This document shows positions 8,801 to 14,797 of a stretch of 22,593 nt of DNA, piece by piece. This stretch comes from an uncultured Alphaproteobacteria bacterium (GTDB taxonomy: Bacteria > Pseudomonadota > Alphaproteobacteria > Caulobacterales > Parvularculaceae): assembly GCA_937895955.1 (NCBI GenBank), contig CALAZI010000176.1:1-22593 (forward strand), given 5' to 3'. The notes under the pieces were generated by a model. That model made no database searches and was not told the origin of the DNA. It saw only the letters and a list, made by a program, of their open reading frames with translations. Within the stretch, counting starts at the first letter, position 1. Each line of letters starts with the position of its first letter. The position numbers and the translations under genes were made by a program.

Positions 8801-9109
8801 GGGGCCAAGTGCGTTGACGAGGGCGATCCATGCTACCTGGTCTTCGAGGGCCACATGATAATATTGACGGTCGACGGGAAGGTCGTCGCAGATCATCTTG
8901 GGGCGAGGCAACGGACGCAGTTTTTTGAGACGGTAACTTCCTCTGTCAAATTGGCGGTGGATGTCGAGCAACCTCCGTTCGAGGTCGAGTTCGAACGCGG
9001 CTAGTTCGCCCAGGTCGACAAACCCGTCGGCCCTCCGGTAGAGGCTCTTTGCCTTAAGCCACGCATAGTGGAGATTCTCTGGCAAAAGCAGCCGGTCAAA
9101 AGGCGTCAT
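5864..9109 (-). CDS. Large UG/DRT-like reverse transcriptase with FVDD active site
   Basis: The product has 1081 residues. RT motif A is ASIDLKQFYP (D221), motif B is RGIPTGLFVAGFLANSAM (about 284-301) and the catalytic motif C is FRFVDD (D325, D326), so both metal-binding sites are present but the usual YxDD is FVDD. Ahead of it, PWSYGNRLY (about 111-119) resembles a motif I remember from Abi/UG-type RTs. After about residue 430 come roughly 650 residues, mostly helical, with no domain I recognise; a long C-terminal extension is common in UG RTs. No maturase or HNH endonuclease region is visible, which argues against a group II intron. Its ATG overlaps the primase stop (ATGA, 9106-9109) and its end overlaps the nitrilase. 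The likely role is phage defence through DNA synthesis; the template and priming are unknown. Confidence 0.88.
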   Translation of the reverse strand: MTPFDRLLLPENLHYAWLKAKSLYRRADGFVDLGELAAFELDLERRLLDIHRQFDRGSYRLKKLRPLPRPKMICDDLPVDRQYYHVALEDQVAWIALVNALGPELDKRMPPWSYGNRLYRPAWYENGNEAQSTLEIGPYRHASGHLYRKFQHSWPLFRRQVALTARTMVARCQLRSDEMDETDRLAAASAEREDLPYTSLGFWPSKSGKDAGTELYHASIDLKQFYPKLKTEAVIKGLAVAGATEDPRITKLLIDMMRFQLDIGKMSQATLKNVEPPFLKRSVRGIPTGLFVAGFLANSAMLPVDLEVSNRLDQLRSVAHFRFVDDHTVIAYDFDTLCDWIAWYEQLLEAHGIGAVVNNEKYDPPSLSKWMALRKRDASTVSVPTGKARLRHDAIRSEAVRDTRLNGNNPTKLMTKTLAQVSAIAATNIHILDDEDLEERLKMLEWLLLADIPEREIRPDTRAAFAAGQIASLATVLVQEADGLVEASRLLAQLKTRNPDPKRTTAEERASYAASIRKLSKEYEECEEKHRKVETDLLARCFTLLLQSLREHPGKARLFYRIHQYCRVTGYAGLGQVADWLKEMRATRKDVWADYYAGLSLQIMASGILAAVRRIDDNDALRSDVNAAMRHLDDVGRLDPAAFLLPRSREAWFHATGRKEFGVALLAAAKQLAVHTENSPLAARLTELGSQCIAVAPGMSAAAWEAETGRSSGVWAHFIETALGCDTTPSATWHALAEYFEFTNRLDAQAARRYPEWLPETGWKQLLRMPESLPESDSGWLCEVIGTDVQRRAEAQASGKVAISRAARSLELPSMASITLNQWTQEITACSPFDPRRSEWTALEISRQLVERVVAFDGSESLLDRLHPNNVLLPREWISRFTCNSERSEVSWEEWRRFVQSPETGQAKLRDPAASIVDYRYATDSRVGLPLDEWERRLSAVGRLLLGLLRNDFSAPRLWNLRGNEKIVRLPRAQWFEALAISSPTFLLIESCLGARTAETRSINRIPSLFAWLDGERVNDAGFDPPLLVGTTALLKAIHNAQRVLEENQLAVMMNQPRQMIPFRLSDFAVGDEDDGDNDAE
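5881..5884 (-). promoter_or_regulatory. Ribosome binding site setting the nitrilase start
   Basis: On the minus strand GGAG stands six bases before the ATG at 5872-5874, inside the last codons of the RT gene. The upstream ATGs at 5889 and 5913 would force a longer overlap, so this site favours the shorter protein. Confidence 0.6.
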
Positions 9110-10158
9110 CGCGATCCGCTGACCTCCCGGAGATAATCATTGACGTCATTCGCACTCGGCGAAGGGCGAGCTTTGCGCGTCGCGGCGATGCCAAAGCGAC
9201 GTAGTTCACGAAGCAACGTGGTTGCGCGCTTTTCACCAGCCGTGTCCCAATCCAACAGCAGATCGACCTGCCTGCCGCGCAGCGCTGTCAGCTCTGCAAC
9301 GGAAAGCCGCCCGCTCACGCCGATAAGGCCGACGGCGTCTCGACCGAGTTGAGTAGCTGAGAGCACGTCTATTGCTCCTTCGCAGATCGAGACGCGCCGA
9401 ATGTTGAGACAAGCGAGGACGTCGGCATTGTAGAGCCGCCGTCGGCGATGGTTTAGGTTACGCCAGCGACTGCCTTCTGCCTGATCCGAAATCAGACGCG
9501 CTTGAAGATAGGCAATTGCTTCCGCCTCAAAATAGGGAAACAAAAGTGATTCTCTCGGAAATATGGGCCAGAATCGGTGAGGTGTCGATTTCTGCGTGAG
9601 TAAGCCCGCCGCCTCAACACGGGCGAATCCAAAGCGGTCGATTAGCGTCCGAATGGCCTCGACACCGGGCGTTTGGCCGATGCCGAAGCGGGCAATGGTC
9701 TCATCATTGAGGCCGCGTTGCTGAAGATATTGTCGACCGGAAACCTCGAGCGGCGCGTGTGAGAGAAACGTCGCATAGACCTCATGATCAGGTGCCGTCT
9801 CGATCTCCTCGCTTGCTAAAGAGGCGGGGATAGTCGCCTTACGTCTCCGGAAAACGAAACGTTGCGAGTTGATGCCTCTATCCCCGAAGTTGATCGTCTG
9901 TGAAAGCCATCGCTTGGCATCTGGGAAGGAGAGGCCCCGCACTTCCATGACAAGGTCAATCGCACCACCGCGTCGGTCGCAACCGTAGCAGATCCAGCGA
10001 GAACCCCCGCCGCGCACCTCAAAGGATGGATTGACATCCTCGTGGCTTGGAAGTGGGCATCGCGCCATGCCTTTCGCCGGGAGCCTAAAGCCGAGCAAAT
10101 TGCCGACGGATTTCACCGTTAGGCTATTCAACGCCTGTGTTTCTTCCTTCAATCCCAC
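9106..10158 (-). CDS. Compact DnaG-like primase (CHC2-type zinc finger plus Toprim)
   Basis: The protein has 350 residues from a GTG start. A zinc ribbon with C34, H39, C57 and C60 (ARCPLPSHE...WICYGC) matches the CHC2 domain of DnaG. A middle region (about 120-245) is followed by a Toprim fold: SICEGAIDVLSA (E260), LLDWDTAG (D303, D305) and a later NDVNDYL. DnaG of bacterial chromosomes is about 600 residues; the C-terminal helicase-binding domain is absent here, so it is not the housekeeping primase. Its stop overlaps the RT start, so the two are co-translated. Making RNA primers for the RT, or binding its products, is a reasonable inference. GTG is chosen because the next in-frame ATG (residue 31) would leave almost nothing before the zinc ligands. 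The ribosome binding site is weak. Confidence 0.87.
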   Translation of the reverse strand: MGLKEETQALNSLTVKSVGNLLGFRLPAKGMARCPLPSHEDVNPSFEVRGGGSRWICYGCDRRGGAIDLVMEVRGLSFPDAKRWLSQTINFGDRGINSQRFVFRRRKATIPASLASEEIETAPDHEVYATFLSHAPLEVSGRQYLQQRGLNDETIARFGIGQTPGVEAIRTLIDRFGFARVEAAGLLTQKSTPHRFWPIFPRESLLFPYFEAEAIAYLQARLISDQAEGSRWRNLNHRRRRLYNADVLACLNIRRVSICEGAIDVLSATQLGRDAVGLIGVSGRLSVAELTALRGRQVDLLLDWDTAGEKRATTLLRELRRFGIAATRKARPSPSANDVNDYLREVSGSR

Positions 10159-10172
10159 AAGGTCTTCTATCT

Positions 10173-10697
10173 CTAGCTTCTATTTGCGCTGAGCCACAAT
10201 AATATATCGACACCTCCACGCACAGTCTTGAGCGCGAAATCACCGATCCCGAAGTACCGGAGCAGTTCGTCCTCCATTTTCACGGACCCACCCTTTGTCA
10301 CAAAGGAAATGCCTTGCTGAAGACTACTGATATTCCCATTCTGTACAGAAAAGCATCGGCTCCGTGAACGAATGCCGGCAAACAGGAGTCCGGCTCATAG
10401 CACCAAATGGAGGCAATGCCGGCTGACGGACGGCGGGTTTTGAGCTGAGCATATAGTTCGTCGAAAAGTCCGCTTTTCAGTTTCTCTGCGTAAAGACGGA
10501 CAGGCAGCTCACTGCTCAATTCCTGCCGTTTGCCAGAGGCAGCCAAAGTGGTCGCAATGGCGCCAACGATCTCCAATCGCTGCACGAAGTCTCGGTGTGA
10601 GCTTCCGGCCGGTCGCGCGCCACGCGACATGTCGGTTTTTGCCACATCCCGGCGCTTGCAAAAAAATCCCTGCTCGCCGCGCGATCTCTCCTTTCAA
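10173..10697 (-). pseudogene. Small unknown gene, probably frameshifted
   Basis: Three reading pieces join into one plausible protein of about 160 residues. A TTG at 10695-10697 overlaps the stop of the GIY-YIG gene, with GGAG eight bases upstream, and reads MKGEIARRAG to a run of seven T (minus strand, 10660-10666). One base less there joins the frame of a 115-codon GTG open frame (10298-10645), which contains RLEIVGAIATTL and RLYAEKLKSGLFDELYAQL. That frame stops at 10298, but the +2 frame continues without break as QGISFVTKGG...MEDELLRYFGIGDF to TAG at 10173. No family is recognised. It may be a decayed gene, contain sequencing errors, or be read by programmed frameshifting. If intact as written, only the 115-residue GTG or 110-residue ATG (10628-10630) product would be made. 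Confidence 0.45.
10292..10306. repeat. 15-bp perfect palindrome with one central base
   Basis: CCTTTGT-C-ACAAAGG has 7-bp arms around a single base. It spans the stop codon of the 115-codon frame and the place where the reading frame must change in the small gene above. It could be a dimer-binding operator ahead of the primase-RT operon or a chance palindrome; no promoter hexamers with good spacing were found beside it. Confidence 0.45.
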
Positions 10698-11902
10698 CGA
10701 TTTTGCTCCGGATAGCCGCCTCGCTTTGTCAGGCGCGCTTGACCTGAGTCATATTCATAGTGCGCAATCGTACCGTCTTTGATTCGAGCGATTGCTTCGT
10801 CGATCGCGGCCAGCGGCGCCAGAAACCATTCACGTGGCACAATCGGTTCGCCAAACCTGTCGATGATTTCGACATTGAGCTGCGCGGAGCCGAATATCCG
10901 GTGGATCAGCTTTTCGAGCCGGGTGCGATTGATATTGAACAGCTGGTAAGTCGCGACGATCTCCACGTCCGCCATTAAAAATGTGGGGTCTTTGGCCGCG
11001 TTCGAAAGTCTCGCTTTCAGGTCGCCGCCTGTCACGCCGATTTTGTGCAGGACGTCTCGATAGCTGGCGATTTTCGGATCGGTGGACTTTGATCGAAGAA
11101 CATAAATCAGACCGCTGGCGAGATCGGCGTCGCCGGGCTGATCGCCGAACAACGGGCCGATATTCGGATCGGTTATCCGGCGACCGTGGTTTTCATCCTT
11201 GTAAAGCGCTCTCTGGAATGACCGCAGAAGAGCGTTCGTCTCGACGCCATTATCAAAGATGACGCGCATGCGCCGATTGGTTCGGCCTTCTTTCGTTTCG
11301 AATTCAGGGCCGAGGCTGTCGATATAGGCCTTCTGGCCGCCAAGGATGAAGAATTGGCCTGGCGCGATTTCGGTATCGCGACCATAGGGGCGCGCTTCGC
11401 GGACCCCGGCGTCCAGGTCGGCCTGCACCGCGCGAAATAGTGGCCGGTACTTCTCAAAGTCGGCGCAAGGCACGCGCTCCGCAATTTCATCGGGCGATTC
11501 TTTGTCCGCTGCGGAACGGACATGCTTTAGCTTTGTGATGCCAGTCTGGTCACCTTCAACCCCGAGCGCGTCCAGCAGTGCGTCATCGTCGAGTTCATCG
11601 GCTGCCCCCTCGATGGCAATCCCCGAAAGCAGTCCCTGGCGATCGAGCGGCGCGACCAACGCCCGGCACTCTTCAAGCGCGCGAATACGATCAAGACGCA
11701 CGGCATAGAGCCGCTCGAATATGTCGCGATCCTCGCCGTGCTGTGGTGCACGGTCATGCTCGTCAACAAATCGCTGGATATCCTCGAAGCCGGCAATGAT
11801 GCGCTCTTCGCGCGGTGTCCGGCTTGACGGACGGGCGGCCTCGACTTCGACGCCAAGTTCGGCCAGCAATTCGTCGTCTTCGTTGGTGAAGGCCTTAGCC
11901 AT
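10694..11902 (-). CDS. GIY-YIG nuclease (T5orf172-like) of the methyltransferase-helicase operon
   Basis: The 402-residue product has a GIY-YIG domain in its C-terminal half: GLIYVLRS (264-271) is the first strand, HKIGVTGGDLKARL (287-300, with R298) is the second strand and catalytic Arg, and RLEKLIHRIFG supplies the metal-binding Glu330. This arrangement resembles the T5orf172 branch of GIY-YIG proteins. The N-terminal part (about 30-80, IIAGFEDIQRFVDEH) is helical and charged, and a region around 150-235 has no domain I recognise. It starts eight bases inside the end of the SF2 helicase gene, so it is probably made together with it. In this context it is the obvious candidate for the DNA-cutting subunit of a restriction-type system. 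That role is inferred from the neighbours. Confidence 0.85.
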   Translation of the reverse strand: MAKAFTNEDDELLAELGVEVEAARPSSRTPREERIIAGFEDIQRFVDEHDRAPQHGEDRDIFERLYAVRLDRIRALEECRALVAPLDRQGLLSGIAIEGAADELDDDALLDALGVEGDQTGITKLKHVRSAADKESPDEIAERVPCADFEKYRPLFRAVQADLDAGVREARPYGRDTEIAPGQFFILGGQKAYIDSLGPEFETKEGRTNRRMRVIFDNGVETNALLRSFQRALYKDENHGRRITDPNIGPLFGDQPGDADLASGLIYVLRSKSTDPKIASYRDVLHKIGVTGGDLKARLSNAAKDPTFLMADVEIVATYQLFNINRTRLEKLIHRIFGSAQLNVEIIDRFGEPIVPREWFLAPLAAIDEAIARIKDGTIAHYEYDSGQARLTKRGGYPEQNR

Positions 11903-13967
11903 TGGCCGCCTCGGCCTTCATGCGGGCAAGGAAAGCGACACCTTCGGCCATGCGCTTTTCCCAGGCGTCGGGCGACGTGATCGACGGCAACCGGCCGCGC
12001 TCCTGCTTGAACTTCAGCGCGCGGCGCGCAAGTTCCCGCGCTTCGTCGGGCGTCAACTGCACTTTCTTGGCCGAGATGATGGCGGCGACCTGTTTGAGGT
12101 TTTCTTCGTTCATCGTCTTTCCAAGGATGGCGTATGCTTCGCTGAACGGGTTGATCCGGTCGATCAGGTCGATATCGAGGTCCCGTACGTCCATGGCGAA
12201 CTTGCGCACGCCATCGACGAATGCAGTATTGGCGCTCTGGGTTTCATCGCCTGCGCTAACGGCGATCTCTTTTGCCTTCTGCGTCAGATTCAGCGCGGCG
12301 ATCGCATGCTGGCGCACGGCTTCCTGATCCTCCAGATCAAGCTCCGGATACTTGTCCCTAATGATTTTACCCATGCGCACCTGGGTCAGTTCCTGCGCCA
12401 AAGTCTCCCCGCCTGCGTGCTCCCCGTCGAACAAGCCTTTCTCCAGCGAGACCTTGTCCTGCACGAAAGCGGCGATGACCTCGTTGAGGTCTTCCTGACA
12501 GATGCGGCTCGCTTCCTTGCTCTTCGGCTCGGCGAGGCCCTTGATCTCGATCTGGAATTGCCCGCTCTGTTCGTTGAAGCCGACATTGCACTTCTTCGTG
12601 TCGTAGCCGCCCTCGCCGTAGTCGAAACCCTCGCCAGGCCCACTTTGCGGCGTCTTGGGCGTGAAGTTGAACCGGGGCGCGAGCACCTGCTCCATGAGAA
12701 GGCTCGCGGCGATGGCTTTCAGCGTATCATTCACCGCCTCGGTGACTGCCGCTTCGTAGGCGTCGGGCTCGGCGATGAGATTGGTGAAGCGCGCGCGGGT
12801 CTTGTCCGGCGCGTCGCGCGTCGCGCGGCCGATGATCTGCACGATTTCGGTGAGGCTAGAACGATAGCCGACGGTCAGCGCATGTTCGCACCAAATCCAG
12901 TCGAAGCCTTCCTTCGCCATGCCAAGCGCGATGATGATATCGACATGATCGCGATTATTCTTCTGCGCGGAGTCTTTCAGCGCGACTGAAACGCGGTCGC
13001 GCTTGACGGGGTCGTCATCTACCAGATCGGCGATCTTCAGCGTGCGGCCTTCCGGCGTCTTCACGAGCTGAAAGCCGGTCACAGGGTCAGCGCCCTGCCA
13101 TTCGCCCAGCTCCTCGATGATGTGCTCCACCTCCCTGATCTTGTCCTTCGTGCTTTCGCGCGAATTGACGGAAGGGATGTGGACGATCGTCTTCTCGTTC
13201 GGGTCAAGCACTTTGAGAATATCGTCCGAATAGGCGCCCGAATAGAAATAATAGCCGATGTCGAGACGTTTGAGATATTTGTAGCCGTTGAGCTGCTCGT
13301 AATAGGTATAGGTGACGGTGTCGAACTTCGCCTCGTCATGGGGCAATAGCACAGGCTCGGCGTCGCCGCGGAAATACGACCCCGTCATCGCCACGATATG
13401 TGTCTTGTCGCGCGCCATGAATTCGCCGAGATGGGCGCCGAGCTTGTTGTCCGGGTTCGCCGAGACGTGATGGAACTCATCGACGGCGATCAGGCGATTG
13501 TCGAACGCGGCGACCCCGAACTTGTCGACGGCGAAGCGGAAGGTCGCATGCGTACAGACGAGGACGCGATCTTCGCTCTCCAGAAACGCACCGACGGAAT
13601 TGACCTTCCCGCCATTATCGTCCCCCGGCGCGTCGCAGAGGTTCCATTTCGGCGCGACCATCCAGTCCGCCCAGAAGCCGTATTTAGACAGCGGCTCGTC
13701 ATGAAAGCTCGCGCCGATAGATTTCTCCGGCACGACGATGATCGCCTGGCGAAGCCCCTGATTGTGCAGCTTGTCGAGCGCGATGAACATCAGCGCCCGG
13801 CTTTTCCCGCTCGCCGGCGGCGATTTGATCAGCAGATATTGCTCGCCGCGCTTTTCGTAGGCGCGCTCCTGCATCGGGCGCATGCCGAGTCCGTTCGACT
13901 TGGTGGAGCTGCCGTTGCGGGCGTAAGTGACGGAGACAGAGGGAACATTTCTGATTTCTATTTTCAT
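11895..13967 (-). CDS. SF2 DEAD/DEAH-type helicase of a restriction-like operon
   Basis: The product has 690 residues from ATG at 13965-13967. Walker A is SPPASGKS (about 49-56), motif II is AVDEFHH (D163, E164), motif III is AMTGSYF, and motif VI is QIIGRATRD (377-385). The helicase core ends near 400; the C-terminal 290 residues are helical with no recognised domain. It resembles the helicase subunits of type I and III restriction enzymes, which translocate on DNA using ATP. A longer frame begins at 14018, but the 13967 start has a strong purine-rich ribosome binding site and overlaps the previous stop by ATGA, so it is preferred. It sits between a HEPN-motif gene and a GIY-YIG nuclease gene, both overlapping it, in a four-gene unit with the methyltransferase. 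Confidence 0.88.
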   Translation of the reverse strand: MKIEIRNVPSVSVTYARNGSSTKSNGLGMRPMQERAYEKRGEQYLLIKSPPASGKSRALMFIALDKLHNQGLRQAIIVVPEKSIGASFHDEPLSKYGFWADWMVAPKWNLCDAPGDDNGGKVNSVGAFLESEDRVLVCTHATFRFAVDKFGVAAFDNRLIAVDEFHHVSANPDNKLGAHLGEFMARDKTHIVAMTGSYFRGDAEPVLLPHDEAKFDTVTYTYYEQLNGYKYLKRLDIGYYFYSGAYSDDILKVLDPNEKTIVHIPSVNSRESTKDKIREVEHIIEELGEWQGADPVTGFQLVKTPEGRTLKIADLVDDDPVKRDRVSVALKDSAQKNNRDHVDIIIALGMAKEGFDWIWCEHALTVGYRSSLTEIVQIIGRATRDAPDKTRARFTNLIAEPDAYEAAVTEAVNDTLKAIAASLLMEQVLAPRFNFTPKTPQSGPGEGFDYGEGGYDTKKCNVGFNEQSGQFQIEIKGLAEPKSKEASRICQEDLNEVIAAFVQDKVSLEKGLFDGEHAGGETLAQELTQVRMGKIIRDKYPELDLEDQEAVRQHAIAALNLTQKAKEIAVSAGDETQSANTAFVDGVRKFAMDVRDLDIDLIDRINPFSEAYAILGKTMNEENLKQVAAIISAKKVQLTPDEARELARRALKFKQERGRLPSITSPDAWEKRMAEGVAFLARMKAEAANG

Positions 13968-14797
13968 TTTCTTTCCCCCGCGACGCTTGCAAGTGCCGCC
14001 TTTAGCACCTGAAAGCAAACTCTTGCCGTGTGTTCATCCGGCGTGAAGCCGGATACCATTTGCTCGTATGGATGGATGTAATTGCGGAAATCCCGGAGCC
14101 CGTGACTAAATTTCTTCACATCGGGCTTCAGCAAGCCGACCTCGCAGGCGACATCTATGAACTGTGCAAGGCTCCACTCATGAAAACGCTTTACGCTGCC
14201 TTCAGAAGCCTTTGGGCTGGCCGACGCCCGGTTGAAGCGCGCCGGTTCCTTTTGCGCAGCACCGAGAAGAACGGCTTCGAGAACACTGCCGCACAGGAAG
14301 ATGGTGGAAAGATACGCTCCTGCACCTATGGCCGTCCGCGCTTCGCTCAAACGGCTTTCAATGATCGGTACGGCCATCGATTCAATCGGCAGCTTTTGAA
14401 TGTTGGGGATTGTGAATTCGCGATGCAGGAAATCGTCAGCCGTCTGGCTCGGCTTTGGCGAAACAGGCTTTCCAACAAGCCGGGCAACAATAGCACGCGA
14501 CTTTTCGAGGAGGGTAGCATCCGCATCACGTTTGTTCAGGTCGCAATCGGCCTCATAAGAATCGAGCATTTCTGATAGTATTTTACCGACCAACGCGTCT
14601 GGCTCACATTCCCAAAAGGCTCGCATCTTCTTGGCCTTTGAGGCTCCATAGGTTTGATATTTCGAACCATGAATATCGATTTTGTGCCGATTGAAAAACC
14701 CTCCAAAGGTCGCGTCCGAGTAATCCAAAACGTAGCCGCTCTGCATTCCAAGAAGTTTCTCCAGATATCGCTTGTCAATATCGGTGAGGCTGCTCAT
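13964..14797 (-). CDS. HEPN-motif protein with AbiJ-like N-terminal region, candidate RNase effector
   Basis: The product has 277 residues. The N-terminal 75 residues (LLGMQSGYVLDYSDATFGGFF, then SKAKKMRAFW) match a conserved segment I remember at the front of abortive-infection and other effector proteins, similar to AbiJ N-terminal domains. The C-terminal half contains LRDFRNYIHP (about 234-243), where R235 and H242 fit the RX4-6H motif of HEPN ribonucleases. HEPN proteins often act as toxins in abortive infection. The gene overlaps both neighbours by 4 bp, so it is made in step with the methyltransferase and helicase. It is lower in GC than its neighbours, which suggests separate recruitment. 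It might instead be a structural or regulatory HEPN subunit without RNase activity. Confidence 0.7.
   Translation of the reverse strand: MSSLTDIDKRYLEKLLGMQSGYVLDYSDATFGGFFNRHKIDIHGSKYQTYGASKAKKMRAFWECEPDALVGKILSEMLDSYEADCDLNKRDADATLLEKSRAIVARLVGKPVSPKPSQTADDFLHREFTIPNIQKLPIESMAVPIIESRLSEARTAIGAGAYLSTIFLCGSVLEAVLLGAAQKEPARFNRASASPKASEGSVKRFHEWSLAQFIDVACEVGLLKPDVKKFSHGLRDFRNYIHPYEQMVSGFTPDEHTARVCFQVLKAALASVAGERK
13971..13979 (-). promoter_or_regulatory. Ribosome binding site setting the SF2 helicase start
   Basis: The minus strand reads GGGGGAAAG, three bases before the ATG at 13965-13967 (six from the GGGGGA core). This supports the shorter start rather than the frame opening at 14018. Confidence 0.6.

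Noticed and set aside
5864..9109. Group II intron maturase or retron
   Set aside because: No maturase/HNH region, no domain V/VI-like RNA, and the protein is far longer than retron RTs; no msr/msd-like fold was found next to it.
9106..10158. Housekeeping dnaG
   Set aside because: Too short, lacks the helicase-binding domain, and is coupled to an RT inside a mobile element.
11721..12989. 422-codon plus-strand open frame opposite the SF2 helicase and GIY-YIG genes
   Set aside because: It covers two genes with clear motifs on the other strand and shows no motif of its own.
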